Shown here in pieces: positions 32,949 to 40,229 of a DNA stretch of 60,199 bases. Origin of the DNA: a virus; the IMG/VR virus record IMGVR_UViG_3300027805_000014, positions 1-60,199 of that record; one strand, 5' to 3'. A program made the translations under genes and the position numbers. Within the stretch, counting starts at the first letter, position 1. Every line of letters begins with the position of its first letter. Under the pieces are notes generated by a model. The model saw only the letters and a program-made list of their open reading frames with translations. It was not told where the DNA came from and searched no databases.

Positions 32949-33458
32949 TTAGAAAAACTTTGAAAGTTCTGGTCCAACTTCAAGATAAGTTTGGCCAAAT
33001 TTAGAACGATATACATCAGCTGCTGGCGCAAGAACTCGTCCACTTTCAGTAGTTAGGAAGAAACGATGTTTCTTTTCCCAGGTAGAGATAACGCTTTCAT
33101 TGATAGTGAAAGTTGTTTTTTCTCCACGATGCAGCTCTTTTACAAAAAGCCTTGTCTTTTTCCCTAAAAATGCAGGAACCATTTCACCATCAATTGAGCA
33201 GTTACCAAGACTTTCCATTTTGGTTGGCTCTTCTTCAGCTGGCTCTTCTTCAGCTGGCTCTTCTTCAGCTGGCTCTTCTTCAGCTGGCTCTTCTTCAGCT
33301 GGTTTTTCATCTTCGCCGCCAATCATACCAATAGCCATGTGCAGTAGGTTTTCAGCTGTTGCTTCAACGACTTCTACATCATGACCGGCATCCTTAAGAG
33401 CCTGTTCACCAGCAGAAACATCCTCACCACTAGGCGCAAAAATGACTATCTGCGCCAT
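32949..33458 (-). CDS. Unknown protein with EEPAE repeats (169 aa)
   Basis: The N-terminal 55 residues (MAQIVIFAPSGEDVSAGEQA ...) look like a small alpha/beta domain. The middle is a five-fold EEPAE repeat, coded by a perfect 15-bp tandem repeat. The C-terminal 90 residues form a second unassigned domain. The ribosome site GGAG precedes the ATG. The acidic linker recalls the one in the 452 aa protein at 36132. Function unknown; linkage to the head-protein operon suggests a structural role. Confidence 0.7.
   Translation of the reverse strand: MAQIVIFAPSGEDVSAGEQALKDAGHDVEVVEATAENLLHMAIGMIGGEDEKPAEEEPAEEEPAEEEPAEEEPAEEEPTKMESLGNCSIDGEMVPAFLGKKTRLFVKELHRGEKTTFTINESVISTWEKKHRFFLTTESGRVLAPAADVYRSKFGQTYLEVGPELSKFF
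33226..33300 (-). repeat. 15-bp perfect tandem repeat (5 copies)
   Basis: Five identical copies of GGCTCTTCTTCAGCT on the plus strand, coding the EEPAE linker on the minus strand. Copy number is likely to vary between relatives by slippage, in steps of five residues. Confidence 0.9.
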
Positions 33459-33461
33459 GAT

Positions 33462-33893
33462 TTACTCCAACCCTGCCAGAATTCTAAAACGCTTAGCTGT
33501 CGCAGCAGCCTCTGCCTTCTTCACTGCTTCGCTGTGCTCTACTACCGAGACAGGTGAGCTACACTCAGCGTCGCACGCAAGCTTAACTTTATCAACTGCA
33601 ATTCTTTTTACAACCTTGTATGTTTTGCTGGTGTCACCCTCACGGATGCCAACGTTAAACACAACGTCAAATGTGCACAGCTCACTATCTGAATCAAAGC
33701 AACCTGATGGTGCAATGCTATCAGCATAAATGTTGATGCACGATGGGTGCCTAGAATTATCAGGTGATCCAATTACCACAGATTGATCTACACCTGACTG
33801 AGTAGAATACCCACCATCTGATTCTACTGATGAAACAGGTTCAACAGAAACGATTGGTAGATTAATAGACATTTCATTTGTAGTTTGACGCAT
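33462..33893 (-). CDS. Unknown protein (143 aa)
   Basis: I do not recognise this gene. The N-terminal third is Ser/Val/Glu-rich and low in structure (LPIVSVEPVSSVESDGGYS). Four cysteines lie in the middle, and the C-terminus is a basic helix (AVKKAEAAATAKRFRILAGL). A late box lies 26 nt before the ATG. The gene ends 3 nt before the 169 aa gene, so both are late and co-transcribed. Confidence 0.65.
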   Translation of the reverse strand: MRQTTNEMSINLPIVSVEPVSSVESDGGYSTQSGVDQSVVIGSPDNSRHPSCINIYADSIAPSGCFDSDSELCTFDVVFNVGIREGDTSKTYKVVKRIAVDKVKLACDAECSSPVSVVEHSEAVKKAEAAATAKRFRILAGLE

Positions 33894-33908
33894 ACAGGGC
33901 TCCGTTTT

Positions 33909-34586
33909 CTATACTACATTATTTATGGCGTCCTGCCAGAAGCGGTCTGCTCTTTTCTTAAGTTCAGGAATAAACTCAGAAAGCTGTACCTTAAATTCCT
34001 GTGGAAAGCCGGTCCCAGCGACCATGAGGATGACGCCTTCGGCAATATCAGTCCCAAACATCTCGTTGTGCGCCTGCGCGTAGAATGCAAGTTGCAACTT
34101 ATAGCTGTGAATGTCTTTGCTACTCTTAATTCTGCTGGAGGTCTTGAAGTCGATAATGACTGGTCTTTCCTTGTAGATTGCTATGAGGTCGCATCTACCT
34201 GCGAGCTCAAGAGAAGTTGAATAGAGCGCAACTTCCTGTCCCCACACCTCTTGAATCTTGCTAAGCTTTAACTTTAGCGCGTTGAAGCTCTGCATATCAG
34301 CATATGGAACTGGTTGACCATCTATATGGGAATCTATCTGTTCACCCTTGAGGAAGCGCTCGCACAACAGATGGACGTTTGTTCCACGATCTGTGGCAGC
34401 TTTGCTGACTTGCGCTGCCCTAACCGGCCCTAGGCTCTCCTGCCAATTTTTAAGGCTTTGTTTCTTCTCTTCAGGTTCTGTGTACCCGAGCACAGTTGTG
34501 ATAGATGGCATAAAGCCGGCTGGAGTATCATACCAGCGGCGCCCTTGGTGACTAACGGTTTGCAAGTCCGGGTAGGGAAACTTCAT
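33909..34586 (-). CDS. PD-(D/E)XK exonuclease, MGME1/Cas4-like (225 aa)
   Basis: N-terminal PSITTVLGYT, then RGTNVHLLCERFL (family RGTxxH...E motif, about residues 67-79), then the nuclease core: ELAGRCDLIAIY (Asp), VIIDFKTSSR (D-x-K), and YKLQLAFYAQAHN (Q-x-x-x-Y). These are the motifs of single-strand DNA exonucleases related to mitochondrial MGME1 and RecB/Cas4. It is the last gene of the coupled operon starting at 39843 and overlaps the preceding gene by 4 nt (ATGA). A DNA end-processing role in packaging, recombination or host DNA breakdown is inferred. Confidence 0.8.
   Translation of the reverse strand: MKFPYPDLQTVSHQGRRWYDTPAGFMPSITTVLGYTEPEEKKQSLKNWQESLGPVRAAQVSKAATDRGTNVHLLCERFLKGEQIDSHIDGQPVPYADMQSFNALKLKLSKIQEVWGQEVALYSTSLELAGRCDLIAIYKERPVIIDFKTSSRIKSSKDIHSYKLQLAFYAQAHNEMFGTDIAEGVILMVAGTGFPQEFKVQLSEFIPELKKRADRFWQDAINNVV
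33920..33927 (-). promoter_or_regulatory. T4-type late promoter box CATAAATA
   Basis: TATTTATG on the plus strand, that is CATAAATA reading leftward, 26 nt before the ATG at 33893. It lies inside the 3' end of the nuclease gene upstream. Confidence 0.55.
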
Positions 34587-35296
34587 CGGCGCTTGTTCAT
34601 GCGAGCTAGACGTTTTGAGAGCGGCTTCATTCGGGTGCGCTTCGCTTTCAGTATGCGTACGATTTTCTTTTTACGTGCAGCAATCTTAAGCTTCATGCGG
34701 GTTCGGGCTGGAGCTCTTGGCTTAAAGGCATTCTTGATATTAGCAACAACCCTGCCTTTTCGGAAACCAGATGTTACCCTAAAGCCACGCTTTATCTTCT
34801 TACCTGCTCTACGAAATGCTCGCTTGACGCCCTCCTTTAGCTGTTCATCATCAATCTCATCGTCTTGTTTGATTGTATCATCAGCTTCGGCGTCTTCGTC
34901 CTCTTCTTCAGGACCAGGTTCTTCAATCTGATTTTTGCCAGATGCATCATGCTCCTCAATCCCAATCTCCTTAAGTGTTTTGAGATCAAGCATGACGCCT
35001 TGTGGATATGCCTTATCGCCTTCACGGCTTAGAACGATGCCTTTATCTAGAACCTCAACAAAAACTGGATTACCTGCATGATCTTTGACCTCACCACTTT
35101 CGCCATCTTCAGCAAGGTCAAAGAGGGCGTTAAGTTGATCAAGGTCTAGCTTCATTGAGAAGCCATCGCATGATAGAAGAATGCCGTGATTGGCTAGGTG
35201 ACCGATATTCCAGCCACCTTCAGGCGTCACAGGACCAGTAGAGGTGGTGTCCTCTACTGGCTGTTCTTCAGCGGTGACTTCTCTAAGAAGCTTCAC
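34583..35296 (-). CDS. Probable virion protein with acidic middle and highly basic tail (237 aa)
   Basis: GTG start at 35296, overlapping the preceding stop (GTGA). It begins MKLLREVTAE: LRE at residues 4-6 is an LxE site of the T4 prohead-protease type. Residues 30-120 form a folded-looking region, residues 120-155 are very acidic (EEEDEDAEADD), and the last about 80 residues are almost all K/R (FRRAGKKIKRGF, RKKKIVRILKAKRTRMK). The basic tail suits binding of packaged DNA. Comparable basic-tailed proteins are encoded near head genes of T4-like marine phages. I infer an internal head protein; no enzymatic motif is present. Confidence 0.75.
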   Translation of the reverse strand: MKLLREVTAEEQPVEDTTSTGPVTPEGGWNIGHLANHGILLSCDGFSMKLDLDQLNALFDLAEDGESGEVKDHAGNPVFVEVLDKGIVLSREGDKAYPQGVMLDLKTLKEIGIEEHDASGKNQIEEPGPEEEDEDAEADDTIKQDDEIDDEQLKEGVKRAFRRAGKKIKRGFRVTSGFRKGRVVANIKNAFKPRAPARTRMKLKIAARKKKIVRILKAKRTRMKPLSKRLARMNKRR

Positions 35297-36120
35297 TGTA
35301 TGCTTTTCCCTGTCTTTTCAAGTCGATCTGCTAACTTGTTCATCATATTGAGTGTCACGCTTCCCTCGCCGGCAACAGCTCTATCTCCGCGCTGAACCAT
35401 TGCCATCTTTGTCTTCATGGATGACATCAACTGATTTGGATTGACGCCCAGTGCAGTCAAAAGCCGTTCCGCTGCCTGTTCATATGGGCTAACTCCCGGG
35501 GTAAAAGTAGTTTGTGTCTCAAATGCTTCCTGCACCTTAACAGTCTGACCAACACTCATCAGATCAACGCCAAGTTCCGATGCTAGCATTGCAAACTTTG
35601 AACGCGCGGCACCCGAGCGAAGAATATCAGCAGTTTCCATCATGGCTGCCTGATCACGACGCATCGCACGTTGTAGGACACCAGCAGGAAGCTTAAGTGC
35701 CGCCAAAACTGCTTCCATCTGCTTTACAATTGTTCCGCCAATCAGCTGAAGGTTCTTCTCGGGAGTCATAGAAGCATTTGCCTCCATAACTTCTTCTTCC
35801 TTACGAGCAAATCCCTTTGCAGTCGCAAGTGCTGAGAATAATCTTTGCGCTGCAAGACGCAGTGGGCGGTTTGTACGCATCTCATCTGCAACTGTCATAG
35901 CTGCTTCTTTAACGGCTTTTGGGCGCATCTCCAGAGTTTCAACTGAAACACCCATCAGGTGATACAGCTGAACGACCTGACGAGCCATAGGCATTGGCAG
36001 ATTAGCAACTACTGGGCTACTTGATGGAAGAGTATGGATATCAAAGTCATCCTTGAAACCATCAACATCCTTCTTAGCTTCATTTAGAACTCTGTTTAGA
36101 AATTTTTGTCCCACTGTCAT
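35293..36120 (-). CDS. Helical protein with LxE leader, probable head-associated (275 aa)
   Basis: I start at the ATG at 36120, which has an AAGGAG ribosome site 6-8 nt upstream. The frame is open ten residues further but without such a site. It begins MTVGQKFLNRVLNEAKKDVD: an amphipathic helix followed by LNE|A, very like the T4 internal-protein leader (helix then I/LxE|A). The remainder is strongly helical and Met/Ala-rich (QVVQLYHLMG, AMRRDQAAMMETADILRSGA), with no enzyme motif. It lies in the coupled minus operon. A scaffold or internal protein of the head is the best guess. Confidence 0.7.
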   Translation of the reverse strand: MTVGQKFLNRVLNEAKKDVDGFKDDFDIHTLPSSSPVVANLPMPMARQVVQLYHLMGVSVETLEMRPKAVKEAAMTVADEMRTNRPLRLAAQRLFSALATAKGFARKEEEVMEANASMTPEKNLQLIGGTIVKQMEAVLAALKLPAGVLQRAMRRDQAAMMETADILRSGAARSKFAMLASELGVDLMSVGQTVKVQEAFETQTTFTPGVSPYEQAAERLLTALGVNPNQLMSSMKTKMAMVQRGDRAVAGEGSVTLNMMNKLADRLEKTGKSIQ

Positions 36121-36131
36121 TTTTGATCTCC

Positions 36132-37490
36132 TTAGTTTATCTTTTGCCACATACGAATATATGTATTGGCTCCTGTGGTGTCAGCAAGATAACGTGTACC
36201 ATCGTCAAACACCAGTATGAACATATCTTCTGGTGGCATGTGTTTTACATTAACCAAAGGATGTGGTGGTTTAATTGAGTACCCGTAGATCTGTTCACCT
36301 GAATACACCTTGAGTTTCCCTACTGTATTTTGCAGTTTTCTTAGGGAAACGTCATTTAGATTGTCTTTTGCTGCATAACCACTGCCCTCAAAATCAGACC
36401 AATACGATGGTTTTTCAGCAAGCTTAACTCCCACTTCATCGGCTGCAGCCAGTTCACGAGAACCAAAAGCTTTAAGTAGACTTACCGGCTTCATGACAGC
36501 AGAAGCCTTTCCACCGTTGTAGACTTTTACAAGTTCACGAGCGAGTTTCTCATCAGAAGTAGTTGATACTACATGCCGCTTGTTACCCTTGAAGCCATAG
36601 ATGATACGACCATCTGCTTCAAATCTATCATATCCCTTTGGAACCTCAATATCTGGGTTTTCTACGCCCCTACCTTTACTGAAGTCAGCTTTGACGACTT
36701 GACCTTCAGCTACCTTGTTTTTACCAGCAAGGCCCCCACCAATCTGCTTAAGTAAGCTGTGCTTGTCACTCTTCTTGCCACTCTTCTTGTCACTTAGTTC
36801 TTGTTCTTCTTCACCTTCAGGTTCTTCTTCACCTTCAGGTTCTTCTTCACCTTCAGGTTCTTCTTCACCTTCAGGTTCAGGTTCTTCTTCACCTTCAGGT
36901 TCTTCTTCACCTTCAGGTTCAGGTTCTTCTTCACCTTCAGGTTCAGGTTCTTCTTCGTCTTCTACTGGGGTGGCGTCGCTTCGTTCCTCATCATCTACTG
37001 ATGCGATGGTTTCCATGTCATCATCGTCATCCAGATTGCCAATGTCTGAGGCATCATCTAGGTTGACAACATCCTCTGGTTCTGCTTCTTCACCACTAGG
37101 CGCGCCTTGTGGCCAAATGACGTCAACGATATCAAACTTGGCAGCAAGGTTGTTGATAGCTTCCTCTATGTCATCTTCCATACCAAGCATTTTCTTCATT
37201 TCAGCCTCAAAGGCATCTGCTTGGGCAGCATTGACGTAGACCTTAACTACCTCGCCGTCACTTGTCTCAAGGCCGTATAGAACTGTTTCTACTTCATCAT
37301 TAAGCTCATGCGCTTTTTCTAGATAGTTAGCAACATCAGAACCTCTAATCTTTCCGTCACTGTTGATGGTGTTTCTCATCAGATCAAACTTGACCTCAGC
37401 ACCTTTTCCTTTCATGTCAGATGTACCAGCATCTGAACCATCCGCTGTTGAAAGATCTTGCTGATTAACTATTTCAGATAGAAGCTTCAT
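36132..37490 (-). CDS. Acidic repeat protein with LxE leader, probable head-associated (452 aa)
   Basis: Begins MKLLSEIVNQQD, with LSE at residues 4-6. Residues about 20-130 form an unassigned domain. Residues about 150-245 are an extreme acidic stretch: DDDDME followed by repeats of EEEPEGE and EPEGE, then lysine-rich DKKSGKKSDK. The C-terminal 190 residues look folded (FEADGRIIYGFKG, FILVFDDGTRYLADTTGANT, YIRMWQKIN), the last part being a short beta domain. It overlaps the ligase-like gene upstream by 17 nt. Acidic head proteins are typical of T4 scaffolds; function inferred from position and composition. Confidence 0.75.
   Translation of the reverse strand: MKLLSEIVNQQDLSTADGSDAGTSDMKGKGAEVKFDLMRNTINSDGKIRGSDVANYLEKAHELNDEVETVLYGLETSDGEVVKVYVNAAQADAFEAEMKKMLGMEDDIEEAINNLAAKFDIVDVIWPQGAPSGEEAEPEDVVNLDDASDIGNLDDDDDMETIASVDDEERSDATPVEDEEEPEPEGEEEPEPEGEEEPEGEEEPEPEGEEEPEGEEEPEGEEEPEGEEEQELSDKKSGKKSDKHSLLKQIGGGLAGKNKVAEGQVVKADFSKGRGVENPDIEVPKGYDRFEADGRIIYGFKGNKRHVVSTTSDEKLARELVKVYNGGKASAVMKPVSLLKAFGSRELAAADEVGVKLAEKPSYWSDFEGSGYAAKDNLNDVSLRKLQNTVGKLKVYSGEQIYGYSIKPPHPLVNVKHMPPEDMFILVFDDGTRYLADTTGANTYIRMWQKIN
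36805..36960 (-). repeat. Tandem repeats coding EEEPEGE/EPEGE
   Basis: Repeats of about 18-24 bp built from TTCTTCTTCACCTTCAGG with an optional extra TTCAGG, about eight copies. The antisense frame is open only because of the repeat and is not taken as a gene. Confidence 0.85.
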
Positions 37491-39843
37491 TATCTTTTGT
37501 CCTATTTGGATTTTTAAACTTTGGCTGCTTCCAATCGCGCCTCTTAATCTTGAAAGTTAGTTTCTTTTCAAGTGGGGCAATTGCTGAGGCAGTCGTTGCG
37601 GTTGAAACTGTTCCAGAAGTTGCAGAAGTTGCAGAAGTTGCGGTAGTTCCAGAAGTTGCGGTAGTTCCAGAAGTAGAGGCAGATGCGGTAGCTTCACCGC
37701 CACCATCTTGTTCCGAAATCCATTTAATCAGTTTCATTTCTGACACCATTTGATAGTTTTGGCCGCTAGCATTTAAAAGCAGTTCATTTTGGATTGCCTT
37801 AATACGGACTAGCAGTGGCGAAGTAGGAATGAACTGCATGATGAACAGATACAGCTTTGAGAAAAACTTTACTTTTTCATCAAATGAAAGCTGCTCATAC
37901 CTAAATGCGCTGTCAAGGAGAGACGTGACCCTATCCATGTTTAAGCCTGGATATTGCTGAAGAACCGACAACGTTGTTCTGTGTTCTTCCCAGTCAATCG
38001 GTGTATCTCTGCCAAAGCTAAGGTCCATGTGCAGAAATCTCCACCAGTTAGCAGGAACTTTGCGGGTAAACTTAAAGATGTCCTTTGCAACCTTCTTACC
38101 GATTATCTTTTGGACTGCTGGAGTCCCAACTCTCCAAATTACGTATCCCCAGAAGTTTAATGGGGACATCTCTTTTGCCCACTTAGTTAGTCTACAGTAC
38201 GACTTATCCTTCAGCAGACGAATGCCATGCTTATCATCGCTTTTATAGATCACGGTTGACATGATGACGGTCGCAAAGTAGATGTTCAGAAGTGTCCAAC
38301 CGTCTTTGTTTTGATAATGTGATTTATCAGTGAGGAAAAGTTTTTCTGACAGTAAAGCTTCACTTAACTGCTCTTCTTCTGTTTCATGAACAGCCTTTGC
38401 TATTTTTCCATAAAGAACAACAGCAAGTTGTACAAGTGACTTTGCCGCCTTCACCTTTTGACCAAGTTCATCTAGATCCCGCTTGCTCTCCGCAAAGGTA
38501 GTTAGCGTCCTGCGAATGACCTCTGGTGAAAGCCCCATTGACTTACCGCTCTTAAGCTTAAGCTGGAAGTTATCCTTGTTAGCCTTGAAGTCCTTTAGAC
38601 TTGTTGCGAGCTTTTGTTTCGCGGTTTCAATCAAGGCAATAATCTTGCGCTGCGTTGCTCTAAAGTCATTCCCGCCTGTCAGCTCATTTGCCACATTTTT
38701 TATGGTTTCTTCTGGTGTTTTACCCTTGACGGTTAGAAATATCTTCTTCGCGCCTTGAGTTCTGGCAAGCTCTTTATTTCCAAGAAGATCTGCTATCATT
38801 ATCTTCAGCTCACCAATAAGTCCTCCCCTGCTTTCAAGAGGAGCTGACATGTCCGTCGTCCGTATCATAGAATTAATTGAGTTACGAACAGCGTGGTTGA
38901 ACTGGTTGATGGTGGTAAACAGGTCCTTGTCGACTATCTTAACCTGTTCCTCAGAACCGGGAGTACGAAGAACAACACCCTCTATGCCAATGTTCTCATC
39001 AGGAGTAAGATCATTTGCGGCTAAAGGCGATTTTGTCTGGTGAACGAACTTTGCAAGCAGTTCATTTTTGATAGGAAGCTTAAAATCAGTTAGAACCTTA
39101 GCTTGCAGTTTAGCTTTTAGTTCTTTTGCAGCAGGCCGGATGCTCTTGTCAAATGATCCTAGAGAGCTAGTTAACACATCAAAGTTAGTAAGCTTAGATC
39201 CTTCTAAATCTGCTTTCTGTTTTAGGAACTTATCAAGAGCAGCGAGCTGCTTAGAAACATTAACCTGATGAAGGGCGCCAGCATCAATTTTCTGCGCTGA
39301 TACAAACTGGAAGGTAAAATCTCTAGGCTCAACAATTAGATTTTCGCCGTCAACAGTATCTACAACCTTTGTTGAAACCTTAACTGTCTGATTGGACAAA
39401 CGCTGTGCAAGTTGATCAACCAGAATGTCTTCAGTTCCCTCAACACCTCTTATAAACGCAATGTAGTTTTTCCCACCAGCACCATACACTACGGCGTTTG
39501 GCTGCCGGCCAAACAGCACCTCAATTTCTATGGTATCTCCAGGTCTGATGATTGATTTTATTTCTGTCTCTTTAGCCTTAAGAGCCGCGAATGAAGCTCT
39601 GAACCCATTGTTAGCCGCAAAATATGGGTAGTCATCGACGCTGTAGATATTTTCAGCGTTCTTTCGCTTACCGGCTCTGCTGGTAAAAAGCTTACCATCT
39701 GCGTCAAGACCAAACCAGAGATTTGATCCGTCCAGTTTTTCTGTTGCCTGCATTTTTGTGATATTTGAGACAGCAGCAATAAACTGTTGGAGGTCAAGGT
39801 CCTCCAAATGCGATATTCCTTCAGTGATAAGATGTCTGTTCAT
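37474..39843 (-). CDS. Ligase-like nucleotidyltransferase with C-terminal extension, probable head-associated (789 aa)
   Basis: The N-terminal part has the covalent nucleotidyltransferase motifs of DNA/RNA ligases: motif I EKLDGSN (Lys about 36), motif III IEIEVLFGR (about 100), motif IV IEGVVLR (about 288) and motif V VKIVD. The family adenylates its lysine and joins nucleic-acid ends. About 480 further residues are helical. The C-terminus has a Thr/Ser/Ala repeat (SGTTATSGTTATS) and a basic tail. It begins MNRHLITEGISHLEDL with ITE as an IxE site. The ATG has no ribosome site and sits 4 nt from a late box. A TTG at 39807 (…HLEDL) has an AAGGA 9 nt upstream and is an alternative start. Confidence 0.75.
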   Translation of the reverse strand: MNRHLITEGISHLEDLDLQQFIAAVSNITKMQATEKLDGSNLWFGLDADGKLFTSRAGKRKNAENIYSVDDYPYFAANNGFRASFAALKAKETEIKSIIRPGDTIEIEVLFGRQPNAVVYGAGGKNYIAFIRGVEGTEDILVDQLAQRLSNQTVKVSTKVVDTVDGENLIVEPRDFTFQFVSAQKIDAGALHQVNVSKQLAALDKFLKQKADLEGSKLTNFDVLTSSLGSFDKSIRPAAKELKAKLQAKVLTDFKLPIKNELLAKFVHQTKSPLAANDLTPDENIGIEGVVLRTPGSEEQVKIVDKDLFTTINQFNHAVRNSINSMIRTTDMSAPLESRGGLIGELKIMIADLLGNKELARTQGAKKIFLTVKGKTPEETIKNVANELTGGNDFRATQRKIIALIETAKQKLATSLKDFKANKDNFQLKLKSGKSMGLSPEVIRRTLTTFAESKRDLDELGQKVKAAKSLVQLAVVLYGKIAKAVHETEEEQLSEALLSEKLFLTDKSHYQNKDGWTLLNIYFATVIMSTVIYKSDDKHGIRLLKDKSYCRLTKWAKEMSPLNFWGYVIWRVGTPAVQKIIGKKVAKDIFKFTRKVPANWWRFLHMDLSFGRDTPIDWEEHRTTLSVLQQYPGLNMDRVTSLLDSAFRYEQLSFDEKVKFFSKLYLFIMQFIPTSPLLVRIKAIQNELLLNASGQNYQMVSEMKLIKWISEQDGGGEATASASTSGTTATSGTTATSATSATSGTVSTATTASAIAPLEKKLTFKIKRRDWKQPKFKNPNRTKDNEASI
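37591..37680 (-). repeat. Degenerate tandem repeats coding (S/T)-G-T-T-A-T-S
   Basis: Imperfect 9-21 bp repeats of GAAGTTGCAGAAGTTGCGG type on the plus strand, coding a Ser/Thr/Ala linker before the basic C-terminus of the ligase-like protein. Confidence 0.75.
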
Positions 39844-39847
39844 GTTT

Positions 39848-39855
39848 TATTTATG
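39848..39855 (-). promoter_or_regulatory. Late promoter box CATAAATA unusually close to a start codon
   Basis: CATAAATA reading leftward ends only 4 nt before the ATG at 39843, while all other boxes lie 24-36 nt from their start. Transcription from it would begin at about the ATG. Either the mRNA is leaderless, the TTG at 39807 is used, or the box is fortuitous. Confidence 0.45.
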
Positions 39856-39857
39856 AC

Positions 39858-39886
39858 AAAGGGCAGCGGATTACTCCCTGCCCTTT
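39858..39886 (-). terminator. Hairpin after the 84 aa gene
   Basis: Perfect 9 bp inverted repeat AAAGGGCAG ... CTGCCCTTT with an 11 nt loop, 22 nt beyond the stop of the gene at 39908. Reading leftward the T run is only the stem's TTT, so it is a weak terminator or an mRNA-stabilising hairpin. Confidence 0.55.
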
Positions 39887-39907
39887 TCACTGTTTAGAGC
39901 GCTAGCT

Positions 39908-40162
39908 TTACTCGGCTACAGCATCTTCCCCGCTGGCAGCTTCAGCCTTGGCGCGCTTCTCTTCGAGCTCCTTGCGAACTGCGGCAACAATTTGACCACT
40001 AAGCCCCTGCATAGCAGCTTGAGTCTTCATCACGGCCAGCTGCTCAACTTGAAGTTGGGCATTGAAGGTGTTGTAGATACCTACCGCGCTTTGAACTCCT
40101 TCGCTGAATTGAGCGACGTCGTAGCTGATGCCGTCAAGAGTGATGGTACGTGGTTCTGACAT
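39908..40162 (-). CDS. Small DUF6447-like protein, monocistronic (84 aa)
   Basis: MSEPRTITLDGISYDVAQFS starts with the 'I-T-(L/I)-D-G-x-x-Y-D' pattern of small phage proteins I associate with DUF6447. The rest is a helix with a charged C-terminus (KELEEKRAKAEAASGEDAVA). AGGAG precedes the ATG, a perfect TATAAATA box lies 36 nt upstream and a hairpin follows the stop, so it is a separate, probably strong, late unit. Its base composition is C/G-richer than the flanking genes. An abundant small virion protein is a reasonable guess; the function is unknown. Confidence 0.7.
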   Translation of the reverse strand: MSEPRTITLDGISYDVAQFSEGVQSAVGIYNTFNAQLQVEQLAVMKTQAAMQGLSGQIVAAVRKELEEKRAKAEAASGEDAVAE

Positions 40163-40198
40163 ATATTTCTCCTGTTATGAAGTGGTTGATACTAAGTG

Positions 40199-40206
40199 TA
40201 TTTATA
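40199..40206 (-). promoter_or_regulatory. T4-type late promoter, perfect TATAAATA
   Basis: TATTTATA on the plus strand equals the exact T4 consensus TATAAATA on the minus strand, 36 nt before the ATG of the 84 aa gene. It lies in the gap between a late gene and the helicase gene. Confidence 0.65.
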
Positions 40207-40229
40207 CTGCGAAAAATTCGTGTTTTCAG

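Noticed and set aside
36715-37239. Ser/Gly/Pro-rich frame antisense to the acidic repeat protein
   Set aside because: Pure by-product of the EEEPEGE repeat on the opposite strand; the sense gene has folded-looking flanks and operon context.
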